Counted from the first letter of the stretch, positions 11,976-21,346 are shown. The stretch is DNA of 64,000 bases from Leptodactylus fallax (GCA_947044405.1 CAMRHE010000505.1:806001-870000); one strand, 5' to 3'. Notes: a model not told the origin generated them from the letters alone. Program-made: numbers and translations.

Positions 11976-13360
11976 TTCACAATGTTACCTGTATGACGGA
12001 CACATCACATACACAATGTTACCTGTATGACGGACACATCACATACACAATGTTACCTGTATGACGGACACATCACATACACAATGTTACCTGTATGACG
12101 GACACATCACATACACAATGTTACCTGTATGACGGACACATCACATACACAATGTTACCTGTATGACATACACATCACATACACAATGTTACCTGTATGA
12201 CGGACACATCGCATACACAATGTTACCCGTATGACGGACACATCACATACACAATGTTACCTGTATGACATACACATCACATACACAATGTTACCTGTAT
12301 GACGGACACATCACATACACAATGTTACCTGTATGACGGACACATCGCATACACAATGTTACCTGTATGACGGACACATCACATACACAATGTTACCTGT
12401 ATGACGGACACATCACATACACAATGTTACCTGTATGACGGACACATCGCATACACAATGTTACCTGTATGACGGACACATCACATACACAATGTTACCT
12501 GTATGACAGACACATCGCATACACAATGTTACCCGTATGACGGACACATCACATACACAATGTTACCTGTATGACAGACACATCGCATACACAATGTTAC
12601 CTGTATGACGGACACATCGCATACACAATGTTACCTGTATGATGGACACATCGCATACACAATGTTACCTGTATGACGGACACATCGCATACACAATGTT
12701 ACCTGTATGACGGACACATCGCATACACAATGTTACCTGTATGATGGACACATCGCATACACAATGTTACCTGTATGACGGACACATCGCATACACAATG
12801 TTACCTGTATGACGGACACATCGCATACACAATGTTACCTGTATGACAGACACATCGCATACACAATGTTACCTGTATGACGGACACATCACATACACAA
12901 TGTTACCTGTATGACATACACATCACATACACAATGTTACCTGTATGACGGACACATCACATACACAATGTTACCTGTATGAGGGACACATCGCATACAC
13001 AATGTTACCTGTATGGCAGACACATCACATACACAATGTCACTTGTATGACAGACACATCACATACACAATGTTACCCGTATGACGGACACATCACATAC
13101 ACAATGTTACCTGTATGACGGACACATCGCATACACAATGTTACCTGTATGACGGACACATCACATACACAATGTTACCTGTATGACGGACACATCACAT
13201 ACACAATGTTACCCGTATGACGGACACATCACATACACAATGTTACCTGTATGACGGACACATCGCATACACAATGTTACCTGTATGACGGACACATCAC
13301 ATACACAATGTTACCTGTATGACGGACACATCGCATACACAATGTTACCTGTATGACGGA
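11976..13360. repeat. 34-bp satellite/minisatellite, about 41 copies
   Basis: Head-to-tail units of 34 bp with core ACACAATGTTACCTGTATGA, then CGGACACATCACAT. Nearly all units are full length. Variation is concentrated at three positions: CC(C/T)GTATG, GACGGA versus GACAGA, GATGGA or GACATA, and ATC(G/A)CAT. As 34 is not a multiple of 3, no frame stays open. It ends sharply at GTTCCTCCAG (13361). Confidence 0.97.
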
Positions 13361-13837
13361 GTTCCTCCAGTACAGCGTGCAGGCCGGGGTTACTATGATT
13401 CTTCTGTAAGACATGAAGGCTAACCCACAATGCTATCACAGCTTCTCTTCCTCTGTGGAAAATATCCTGTAGTAATATCCGGGCCAATGTTTTTCTATCA
13501 TTTTCTAGACTCAGGTATTTCTAAAAAACAGGAAAGATACATAACACAAAGGGTTAATCTACACAACTATTTCATGTCAGTCTTTACTATAATTTGCCAT
13601 CTAGGGAAAGATAAATATGTGAGAATAATTGGGAGAAAATTCCTCCTGAATTCATAAGTAACGTTTTTTTTTCCCCATAATTTAAGAACCTCTGAATGTA
13701 TATCTGCAAAGCTAATACTCAAGATTAGGAGTGAATTATAAACTTTGTGAATGTTTTCCAATAACACCTTAAGAACTCGGCCTGTGTTATCCGTCACTTT
13801 TTACATTTTTTCATTGTTGCATCGAGAAAGCCATAAG
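13361..13837. other. Intron, no gene seen
   Basis: Sequence between the 34-bp array and a T tract. The open frames at 13430-13657 and 13567-13797 have no recognisable motif. Confidence 0.45.
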
Positions 13838-13860
13838 TTTTTTTTTTTTTTTTTTTTTTT
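13838..13860. repeat. T23 homopolymer
   Basis: Uninterrupted run of 23 T. It could be the tail of a minus-strand retrotransposed copy or simple slippage; no matching element or target duplication is apparent. Confidence 0.9.
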
Positions 13861-13929
13861 GGTTGATGCACAATATATGTAGAAAAGTATTGGTACACAA
13901 GTCACAGCATAGGTCATCAGTATGTGATA

Positions 13930-14500
13930 TGTGGGGGTCCGAATAAAGAGGGTAAGTCAGGTGCTGCTAATTAAATCCCTGTGATTGATTATCAGCAAGT
14001 GTGACCACCTTGATAACAGAAGAAATTTTGGCATTTTGCTGGTCTGGATCATTCAGGCATGTGTTATCACAATATCAATGAGGGAAGACATCAGCAATGA
14101 TCTTAGTGAAACAATTGTAATTGTTGCTGCCCATCAAACTAGGAAGGATTATAAGGTCATTTCCAAACTATTTGAAGTCCACCATTCTACAGTGAGAAAG
14201 ATTATTCACAATTGGAAAACATTTCAAGACAGTTGTCAATCTTCTCAGGCAAGGTCAGACAATGCAGTGGGTCATGTAACAGGACAATGATCCAGAGCAC
14301 GGCAGCAAATCTACAAAAGAATGGCTGAAAAAGAAAAGAATTGCTGTGTTGTAAAGGCCCAGTCACGGTCCTGATGTTGTAAGGAAGAGTTGGCCAAATG
14401 TCCTCCAAAATGAGGTGAGAGATTGATAAAGTCACCTTGAAAAGCATGACTTTCAAGTTATTACTGTAAAGGTGGGGGGAGACATACTCCAGCTTTTTCT
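13930..14500 (+). mobile_element. Tc1 relic C, internally deleted
   Basis: Third Tc1 lineage in the window. The 5' untranslated part has CTGTGATTGATTATCAGCAA followed by GTGTGACCACC and GCTGGTCTGGATCATTCAGG, as in a common amphibian/fish Tc1 type. The transposase start follows, the middle is missing and the tail is degenerate. No clean terminal inverted repeats remain, so the boundaries are approximate. Confidence 0.75.
14078..14390 (+). pseudogene. Tc1 transposase relic (copy C)
   Basis: Begins MREDISNDLSETIVIVAAHQ, followed by a recognisable helix-turn-helix part (YKVISKLFEVHHSTVRKIIHNW). After FQDSCQSSQ the sequence jumps, near 14,255, directly to the catalytic second-Asp region. In a different frame this reads QDNDPEHGSKSTKEWLKKK, then a stop, then RPSHGPDV in place of SPDLNP. 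About half of the gene, including the first catalytic Asp, is therefore deleted. Confidence 0.8.
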
Positions 14501-14504
14501 ATAA

Positions 14505-14660
14505 CCCAATACCTTTTTAATCTTTCCATCAATGTAGCTCCCTGAGGGCTTATTTTTGTGGGGTGAGCTGTATTTTTTACTTGTTCTATTTTGGTAAGTA
14601 AGACTTTCTGATCACTTTTTTTTTCCCTTTTATTGGACTTTTATTGGACCAAAAACAGAA
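14505..14660. repeat. Anuran-type dispersed repeat, second copy (other part)
   Basis: CCATCAATGTAGCTCCCTGA, GGGCTTATTTTTGTGGGGTG, AGCTGTATTTTTTACTTGTT and a later TTCTGATCACTTTTT match my memory of the 5' part of the repeat suspected at 11690 (GAGGGCTT..TTTTG.GGG.GAG.TGTA). Unclassified family. Confidence 0.5.
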
Positions 14661-15318
14661 TTACTGGAGTTGTGGATATTATACATTGTAATACAAATAA
14701 TAAGGGGGAAGAGTTCACAGGAACTGCTATTCTCAGGGATTAAGTACTTGGAATACACGTTAACTCTGATCTTGGGCACTGCAGTAGGATGTCTAGAGCT
14801 GGTGCCCTAACCATGCACAGCTAAATTTATGGAATTATGTGTTAAGTGTCTTGCTATGGTGTTGCAAATATACAGAAGAATGCAGGAAGGGGTTAGACAT
14901 TTGTCTCATGAAGACTATCCCACATCATCTTCGTATACCCTATTAGAGGATATAGATGTCATAGAACCTCTGTCTATGAGCCAAAATGGGTACAGGGTGG
15001 AGCACCTACTGTTCTGGCAGATTCAAGCCTACCATATACATGGTCACCCAATCATCTGAATGGCTGCCTTGTTATACTACACTTTTTGGCTTGTCATAGA
15101 TTTCCCTTAAGGGTTTACAAGGAGTTATTTCAGATACAATAACTCAAGCTGTTCTCGTTAACCTAACTGGAAAAATAATTTGCACAAATAAAGTATAATT
15201 GAAATTCCGCCTCTCAAAAACAGCAAGTTAGTGATGTAGAGTAAAATGTTCTTATAATACATGATATTACATGGGGCACTTACTGTATATATCACACTGA
15301 TAGCTCATATCTACTTAC
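14661..15318. other. Intron, no gene seen
   Basis: Intron downstream (in gene sense) of the CARD-like exon. I searched it by eye on the minus strand for the missing linker exon and found no acceptor/donor pair around an open stretch. Confidence 0.45.
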
Positions 15319-15482
15319 CTCAACATCAGGGACATTCCGAGAACGTAACTCACTCAGAAGTGATATAGGACTCAAGTTCTCCACAATGTAGAGCAGATCA
15401 TCCTGGAAATATTCATGTATCATCCTCACTGCATGATCTTTATACTGACAAAGCTGCTGATAAAACTGCCGGGTCTCATCAT
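15319..15482 (-). CDS. NLR gene, CARD-like death-fold exon
   Basis: Minus-strand exon of 164 bp with acceptor TCCTAG (pyrimidine-rich upstream) and donor GAG|GTAAGT. It starts with two bases of a split codon and ends on a codon boundary, giving 54 whole codons. It reads DDETRQFYQQLCQYKDH, then AVRMIHEYFQDDLLYIVEN, then LSPISLLSELRSRNVPDVE. The spacing of hydrophobics (LLYIVENL.PISLLSELRSRNV) resembles a CARD or related death fold, which in NLRs recruits adaptors or caspases by homotypic contact. Sense and position match the NACHT exon at 1-1405, so I assign both to one gene. It could instead belong to a neighbouring tandem NLR copy. No conserved CARD signature can be proved by eye. Confidence 0.7.
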
Positions 15483-16237
15483 CTAGGACATGAAGAAGAC
15501 ACAAGAATGAAATCTTCTAGGACATGGAGAAGACTGGCAGCATTGTATGTCCTGGATCATTATAGAAGGTCCCACTAATGAGAAATCCACAACCCCCTGT
15601 AAATTAGGAAAGATTTAGGCAGCCTAGTTATGGGAGGGCTGTAATTGGGTGAGGTTAGAAGGTTCCCAAATAACACCATAAGTCTGCCATAGGTCTCCCA
15701 CATGTTGGTGTTGCCCTTGATGGTGGTTGCGAATGAGATACAGGAGACACAGTGGTAGGTGAACAGGCGATGCACATGGCACAGTTTACTTAGTAGGTTT
15801 CTTCTACTCACAGAGAAACATGAAGGCACAATAACTTACAGCAAGCAATATCCACACTTTTAGAGTCTGTACAAACATGAACGGAAGTGGCGTCTGCTCT
15901 TTACTCCCTCCTCTACTCCTCTGATCCTTTCCACTATGACCATTTTGAGCAACACCTAGGACTTAGTCTTATCTTTCAACCACTCTCAGGAAAATACAGG
16001 TCATCTTTTAACCATGGATACCAAGTTGTCTTCACTGATGAAGCATTGGAGATGTTCAGATACAAACAAAGGCTTTTCTACAAGCAAAGGAGTCCATTGG
16101 CAATTGATTGCTTTTTTTGGCCTAACTACCACTGACTCCTAGAGAGCTGAAGGCGCTGTCTCACAAGATAATGTCCTCAACTACATCTACCAGCTAACTG
16201 AAATAGGCCTGAAAACTGGCTAAAGGCTGCGACTGCC
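15483..16237 (+). other. Intron with an unrecognised open frame (15887-16135)
   Basis: The plus frame at 15887-16135 has an ordinary protein-like composition (SGKYRSSFNHGYQVVF, DEALEMFRYKQRLFYKQR), but I do not recognise it and it ends in a stop. The sequence continues up to the Penelope-like insertion at 16251 and resumes at 20009. It may be a relic of an older retrosequence. The minus frame at 15575-15829 also has no recognisable motif. Confidence 0.3.
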
Positions 16238-16355
16238 ACAAATCAGATAAGGAGTAAAAGAAGTAAAAAATGGTATAGATGAGCGCTGTTTGGATCAGTC
16301 AAACATGAAAGCCGAGGATGTAGAAATCAAAGGATTTATTGTTTACAAATAGACT

Positions 16356-16429
16356 CCACTTAGTGATAATATAGGTACGGCAAGGCGTTTCGACGTTGTA
16401 CTGACGTCTTTGTCAGGCCAACTAAATGG
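16356..16429 (-). ncRNA. Degenerate hammerhead-ribozyme-like motif, left arm
   Basis: On the minus strand: outer stem CCATTTAG with CTAAGTGG (8 pairs, one G-T), inner stem GGC with GCC, core CTGACAA, stem-loop GACGT..ACGTC, then GAAA and CGCCTT. The geometry is that of a type I hammerhead with a minimal stem III. The core has A where CTGANGA has the catalytic G, there is one extra A before stem II, and the C-C pair in stem III is not complementary, so it should be inactive. Confidence 0.55.
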
Positions 16430-17184
16430 TAATAATAGACAGAAAAAAACAAACGTTACACAATGTCATAGACAATAATGATAATAAAAACATAATCATA
16501 AATAAAATAAAAAAGTTTCCGGCAATTAGTAATAATAATAGTAATAGTAATAACAACACTACTAGTGGTTGAAATGGATAGACTGTTATAGTGATAACAA
16601 TAATAGTAATAATAGTAATAACAATAATGGAGTTATTGGTGATAGTAACAACAATGAAATAACCAGTACAAAGAGAGGAGAGCTGGTAAAAACCATTGGA
16701 TATATGAGGAGGTAATAGTGGGGGTCAATGTAAGGTTATATATGAAGGCTGTAGTGGAGTATATATTAATGTAGTCAATGAAATTAAAATATGGTGGATA
16801 TATAAAAAGATCATGGAAGCATTCCTGACTATATCCTGGGTGTATATAATGGTGAATATGCAGAAGGGGTAGAGTATTAATTCATTGGGTATTGTGGACC
16901 AAATTGTACTTATTACACATGCTCAGATAGGAGAATATATAAATAAATTATTAAATAAATAAATGGTCATAGGACATAATGGCAATAGTAGTCCTAATGA
17001 TGGTAAACATCAAAACTCACCAAGCTGGATCACAGAGAGAGCCTACTATGTGTGTCTCTGGTGATACCAGCTGTATAAATCGGGAGGGGAGAGCGGGAGC
17101 CGAGCAGGGAAATGACAGAAGACATTGCAATTAGCGCAGGCGTGGTGCGTGCTATAGAGAAAGAGTCGACAATGCGGAGATACG

Positions 17185-17194
17185 CGCATGCGCA
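17185..17194. promoter_or_regulatory. NRF1-like palindrome in left arm
   Basis: GCGCATGCGC is a perfect match to the NRF1 consensus core. It sits in the GC-richer end of the pLTR-like arm, and the same 10-mer is kept in the right arm at 18498-18507. It may be part of a promoter of the element. Confidence 0.45.
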
Positions 17195-17354
17195 GTTTGC
17201 TTGCTAGGTATCTAGCGATGTGTGCGGAGAATACAGGACCATATGAGTGGTGAGATTGGAAAACAGACTGAGGATTACTGAGGTGTGATGTACTGTATAA
17301 GTGATTGAAGTGGAAAGGGGAGGGAATTATGAGTGGGGAATACAATGTAATGAT

Positions 17355-17804
17355 TGTGAGTATGTGAACCCAGAGGGCGCTATTGAGCAACCCAGGGCCA
17401 GCTCTGAAAAGGCCCTCAGCCACACCTTTGGGCGGGGCGTAACTCCAAAGGGAGTGGATACAGCGGCAGAGCTGCTGTCAAGGCCTACAGGAAGCAGGCG
17501 TACATGAGAACCAGCCAAGGACAGAGAAGCGGTCTGTCCCAGGAGGGCTGGGGTCCACAGGGGACTTTTGCTGGAGCTGAACATTAGTCAGGCTGCTCGC
17601 TGCCCCAGAGGCTAGACAAGGGTCAAGAAGTCAGTTAGTGCCCTAACTGTGGACCAGGCTGTTTTTTGTTTTGTTATAAAGCCATTTTTGTTTTAAATTG
17701 GCACCGTCTGAGCGCTGTCTCTCCGGCGCCCAGTACCACAAAGCACTGCTGTCCGGACCAGGAGTCTGCTGCCATTTGAGACTGATCCCCCCCAAATTGT
17801 CGCA
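17355..17804. mobile_element. 450-bp solo LTR nested in the Penelope-like left arm
   Basis: The right arm lacks this block, and the left-arm sequence is interrupted exactly here. The block starts TGTGAG and ends GTCGCA (TG..CA), and is flanked by TAATGAT on both sides (17348-17354 and 17805-17811). The flank is a GAT-rich microsatellite, so the duplication length is uncertain (5-7 bp). It contains GTTATAAAGCC and a GC-rich tail, and no coding sequence. Ty3/Gypsy or ERV type cannot be decided. Confidence 0.8.
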
Positions 17805-17870
17805 TAATGATGATGATGATAATTGATATGGAGGATGGTGTTATTGGGGATATGATGAAAGTAGAGTAAC

Positions 17871-18036
17871 ATCAGACATATTATGGTGATAATAATGATA
17901 GGTAAATGGATAGCAATAAATAGAAGGGTGGAAAAGGAAATGGAAAGTAATTGTAATGTATAACCAGGTGCTAAAAGAGAGGTTCAGGAGGAGAAGGGTT
18001 GGATGTAGAGTGAAATGAAGGCTTAATGGAGAGGAT
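17871..18036. other. Single-copy 3' UTR-like part between element arms
   Basis: Lies between the element's stop codon (minus, 18037-18039) and its 3' arm. Pyrimidine-rich on the minus strand; no open frame. Confidence 0.5.
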
Positions 18037-18255
18037 TTAGAAATTGGATTCTACTGTATCATTGAGACCATTGGGAGTGAGGGTTCTTAGTTCATAAATC
18101 CAAAAGGATTCGCGTTGTCTGAGTTGTAGAAAACGGTTGGAAGAGGTGGCGGGGATCTGTTCAATTGGTATAATAGAAATGTTTTTAAAATTTTGTTGGT
18201 GTTTTATGGAACAATGTAGAGAAAAATTATGTTTCTCAAATCCTTTATTAACGTT
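18037..18255 (-). pseudogene. Penelope-like ORF, C-terminal (GIY-YIG tail) fragment
   Basis: The minus frame between stops at 18256-18258 and 18037-18039 reads NKGFEKHNFSLHCSIKHQQ, then NFKNISIIPIEQIP, then NRFLQLRQRESFWIYELRTL and TPNGLNDTVESNF-stop. The pattern LRQRE.FWIY.L.TL.P.GLN is the typical C-terminus after the GIY-YIG endonuclease of Penelope-like elements and some related amphibian retroelements. The GIY-YIG signature itself and the reverse transcriptase are missing; upstream the frame is broken and merges into the inverted arm. Confidence 0.72.
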
Positions 18256-18497
18256 CTAACGGTGATTATTGATACATTTGTGTATCCAACCTCTTCATCA
18301 TATTCCCAATAACACCATCTTCCATATCAGTTATTATCATCATCATTACATTGTATTCCCCACTCATAATCCCTTTCCCTTTCCACTTCAATCACTTATA
18401 CATCACACCTCAGTAATCCTCAGTCTGTTTTCCAATCTCACCACTGATCTGGTCCCATTTTCTCTGCACACATCGCTAGATACCTAGCAAGCAAACT

Positions 18498-18507
18498 GCG
18501 CATGCGC
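18498..18507. promoter_or_regulatory. NRF1-like palindrome in right arm
   Basis: GCGCATGCGC, matching the left-arm site at 17185-17194. Confidence 0.45.
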
Positions 18508-18657
18508 GTATCTCCGCATTGTCGACTCTTTCTCTATAGCACGCAGCACACCTGCGCTACTTGCAATGTCTTCTGTCATTTCCCTGCTTGGCTACTGCTC
18601 TCCCCTCCCTCCCAACCTTACTGCGCAGGCTCCTGCGTCCTGCACGATGTCCACACT

Positions 18658-18971
18658 ATCACAAGGCATTATGGGAAAGGAGCTGGGGAGCTCATGCGCC
18701 CTCTATTGGATGTAACAGATCCTCAATTTGCTTTTGACTCACCGAGCCTTGAGACAGCAAAAGGGATTTTAGCCAAGCCAATTTCACTTATCTGCATACA
18801 GCGCTGTTTCCGGATTGTTGTCCTTCATCAGTACAGAGCAAAGTGAATTGGCTGGCTTAGTGGGAGGCAATGAGTGGGTTAGGGACAAGAATCTCTCACA
18901 TTGAGGAGAGCACCAGTGAAGGTGTGTAGAGATTGAATTGCCTTTTGCCCTCTACTTAGCATCTCCATAAA
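18658..18971 (-). mobile_element. 314-bp hammerhead-bearing insertion with 12-bp target duplication
   Basis: GATGTCCACACT occurs at 18646-18657 and 18972-18983, flanking a block absent from the left arm. On the minus strand the block holds a complete hammerhead fold in its middle (18776-18853) and CCAATAGAGGGCGC near its 3' part. It has no coding capacity and no poly(A) tail. It resembles a non-autonomous, ribozyme-bearing retroelement, perhaps a short pLTR-type derivative. The family is unknown to me. Confidence 0.65.
18776..18853 (-). ncRNA. Hammerhead ribozyme motif (type I), minus strand
   Basis: 5' to 3': AGCCAATTCACTT pairs with AAGTGAAATTGGCT at the far end (13 pairs, one bulged A). 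An internal loop (TGC against T) follows, then TCTGTA with TGCAGA (6 pairs, one G-T). The core CTGATGA is perfect. Stem II is GGA..TCC around CAACAA, with an A-G mismatch at its base. Core GAAA is followed by a short stem III CAGCGCTG, then T-A with the predicted cut after the A. All invariant core bases are present. The weak stem II base pair is the main doubt about activity. Confidence 0.7.
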
Positions 18972-19650
18972 GATGTCCACACTGTTAGAGCCCATTTTAT
19001 ACAGCTGGTATCACCAGAGACACACATAGTAGGCTCTCTCTGTGATCCAGCTTGGTGAGTTTTGATGTTTACCATCATTAGGACTACTATTCTCATTATT
19101 TCCTATGACCATTTATTTAGTTAATTATTTATTTATATATTTTCCTATCTGAGCATGTGTAATAAGTACAATTTGGTCCACAATACCCAATGAATTAATA
19201 CTCTACCCCTTCTGCATATTCACCATTATATACACCCAGGATATAGTCAGGAATGCTTCCATGATCTTTTTATACAGTATATCCACCATATTTTAATTTC
19301 ATTGACTACATTAATATATACTCCACTACAGCCTTCATATATAACCTTACATTGACCCCCACTATTACCTCCTCATATATCCAATGGTTTTTACCAGCTC
19401 TCCTCTCTTTGTACTGGTTATTTCATTGTTGTTACTATCACCAATAACTCCATTATTGTTATTACTATTATTACTATTATTGTTATCACTATAACAGTCT
19501 ATCCATTTCAACCACTAGTAGTGTTGTTATTACTATTACTATTATTATTACTAATTGCCGGAAACTTTTTTATTTTATTTATGATTATGTTTTTATTATC
19601 ATTATTGTCTATGACATTGTGTAACGTTTGTTTTTTTCTGTCTATTATTA

Positions 19651-19724
19651 CCATTTAGTTGGCCTGACAAAGACGTCAGTACAACGTCGAAACGCCTTGC
19701 CGTACCTATATTATCACTAAGTGG
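19651..19724 (+). ncRNA. Degenerate hammerhead-ribozyme-like motif, right arm
   Basis: Exact inverted counterpart of 16356-16429 on the plus strand, with the same CTGACAA core change. In this orientation the motif points outward, away from the element's centre. Confidence 0.55.
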
Positions 19725-19831
19725 AGTCTATTTGTAAACAATAAATCCTTTGATTTCTACATCCTCGGCTTCCATGTTTGACTGATCCAAACAGCGCTCA
19801 TCTATACCCTGTTTTTTACTTCTTTTACTCC

Positions 19832-19995
19832 TTATTGCATTACCACTCTCATCATGGACAGATGGTCTCAGGGTTGAGCAGCAGTCTGGCTCTTGACTAA
19901 AAGGGTTCTCCCTCCTGTATCGGTTTCTGATACCGCCCACTCTTCTGCAGGACCATTTGAGGCGCCAAACGTGGTTGAAAAAGTTTTTCTTTTTT
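19832..19995 (-). pseudogene. Unique 5' end of Penelope-like element, possible ORF start
   Basis: Found only outside the right arm. A minus-strand frame continuous with the arm (19728-19940) reads MGGIRNRYRRENPFSQEPDC and runs into the arm before a stop at 19728. The basic, low-complexity N-terminal style is compatible with the start of a retroelement ORF, but no domain is visible. Confidence 0.35.
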
Positions 19996-20008
19996 ACAAA
20001 TCAGATAA

Positions 20009-20380
20009 CTCACCCCATCTTCTACAAAGCTTAGATCAGGAGACACTTACATTTACACAGCACCCCAGGAATAACTGACTAACTCTTGAAGGGAGTCTGT
20101 TGGCAGTAACGTCAGTATCAAACTAATGACAATACCTTATAGGGCAGATTCTACACTTTCCAAAGATGCTTTTCTTATTCTGCGTTGCAGCTCCATTTTC
20201 GTAAAAAATCAGATTTTTAATTCTTATTCACATTATCTGAAAAGGGTCCTTTCTTCTGCTGGGGCATCACTCTGCTCTAGATAATTGCCCCTATCTACAG
20301 GTCAAGTGTGCACTCCCGATTGCTTGAGCGACATCTCTTTCTTAGTGACACTTTGGATTCAGTTAGCGTTATGTTGGTGC
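20009..20380. other. No gene; possible dispersed repeat
   Basis: Resumes the sequence interrupted by the Penelope-like insertion. From about 20,085, GGGAGTCTGTTGGCAGTAAC recalls the start of an anuran dispersed repeat. No open frame of note. Confidence 0.35.
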
Positions 20381-21135
20381 GTCCCGTTCTATGTGAAGAG
20401 TTCTATGTTATTGTTGCAGCTTTTCCCTGTATGTCTCCCCTGCAGTGTTCAGGTCTAGCCTTGCTTTAGCGCTGGCCTATCACAGGCCGCTTGGTGGGGT
20501 TGTGGGAGACGCCGTCTCCACGGTAAGCCTTGGTCTGAGTTCAGTTTAGTCAGTCTAGTGTGAGCAGTGGGACAGTGAGGGTGTGCAGAGGTTTCCTGCC
20601 CCCACAAGCTGAACTAAGGCCAACGGTCAGCCATTACAGCCTCCAGGAGGATTATAATCGGCTGTCCATTATTGTGGAGCTTTGCGGTGCCGTTCCAGGA
20701 GGAACAGAGGGAACCCTGACAGGAGGATTGCATCGGGGATAGTTTTCAGGTAACCAGAACCCTGTCAGGCCTTTTAGAACCAAGGCTGGGGATTGGACAC
20801 TGTACTACTACCCCCATTTGGAAGCTGCCATTCTTATATCCCTGTTGCCAAATAAAAGGCTGTACCTGCACCGCTGACCACTGAGTCGTGCCTGCATCAC
20901 CATCAGGGCCCTTCCGACCTACACCACACCGTCTCAGAGAGGAGAGGTCCCCTCTCCAACTGGAAGTGCCCCGGGGGAAAGAACTACTACCACCACCATC
21001 CGGTAATGCTGCAGGACCCCCCTCGACTTTGTCCGGCTTAGGAGAGGGACTGGAGTGGTTGGTGAGTGCTCGGCCTGCTAGGTGGCACAGCATCCGCCAT
21101 CTGGGTTGCGGCAGACTCTACTATCACAGCAGATG
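20381..21135 (+). other. GC-rich stretch, possible solo LTR or composite repeat
   Basis: GC content rises sharply against the AT-rich flanks. There is an AATAAA in TTGCCAAATAAAAGGCTGTA (about 20,847), followed by a GC-rich tail, as seen in LTRs. Open frames on both strands (20560-20742, 20746-21136) are what GC-rich DNA gives and have no domains. Neither ends nor target duplication are clear. Confidence 0.35.
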
Positions 21136-21296
21136 AGCGGTTTCTTAACATAATCCAGTCCACTCTACAAGGATTGTTCAGACATGGACTTACAGGAACT
21201 TCTTCGAACATATTGGATTCAAACCCAACATAACACCTTCAGAGGGCCTGTGAAGTATATACCTCACCTAAACAGGGACGTATTTATTATATAAGG

Positions 21297-21346
21297 GGAA
21301 CCTACCTATCATGTAGGTGTTTTTAATGTTATGGCTGATCAGTGTA
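21297..21346. mobile_element. Tc1/mariner terminal fragment
   Basis: TTTTAATGTTATGGCTGATC followed by AGTGTA is the reverse complement of a common Tc1/mariner terminus (ACACTGATCAGCCATAACAT). Only this one end is present; the next element abuts it directly. Confidence 0.55.

Larger units (their letters stand above)
16251..17354 (-). repeat. Left arm (3' pLTR-like) of the Penelope-like element
   Basis: Reverse complement of 18300-19831. It contains the hammerhead-like motif (16356-16429), a TAA-rich tract (about 16,520-16,640), and a GC-richer promoter-like end (17,060-17,220) with a perfect GCGCATGCGC. It runs straight into the target duplication at 16250. The homologous sequence resumes at 17805 after a solo LTR. 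Confidence 0.88.
18295..19831 (+). repeat. Right arm (inverted pLTR-like copy) of the Penelope-like element
   Basis: Inverted copy of the left arm, starting near TCTTCATCATATTCCC and ending CTTCTTTTACTCC at 19831. It carries the hammerhead-like motif at 19651-19724 and GCGCATGCGC at 18498-18507. It contains a 314-bp insertion (18658-18971) and about 60 bp more beside it that the left arm lacks. Confidence 0.88.
16251..19995 (-). mobile_element. Penelope-like element with inverted terminal arms, 13-bp target duplication
   Basis: ACAAATCAGATAA occurs at 16238-16250 and 19996-20008, bracketing the insertion. Inside, a left arm (16251-17354 plus about 17805-17870) is the reverse complement of a right arm (about 18295-19831), apart from later insertions. 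Between the arms, a minus-strand frame (18037-18255) ends like the GIY-YIG tail of Penelope-like ORFs. Both arms carry a hammerhead-like motif. Inverted pLTRs, hammerhead motifs and variable target duplications are known for Penelope-like retroelements. Right of the arm, 19832-19995 is unique to that side and may be the start of the ORF (minus). The reverse transcriptase core is absent, so the copy is dead. Confidence 0.75.

Noticed and set aside
11976..13360. CRISPR-like regular array (34-bp period)
   Set aside because: Whole units repeat with no unique spacers, and the genome is clearly vertebrate; it is a satellite.
17046..17584. Open frames of 125 and 85 codons in the Penelope arm and solo LTR
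   Set aside because: They lie across pLTR-like and LTR sequence, differ between arms and show no domain.
20560..21136. Open frames of 60-115 codons on both strands
   Set aside because: Expected by chance in GC-rich DNA; proline/glycine-rich, no domain, both strands open at once.
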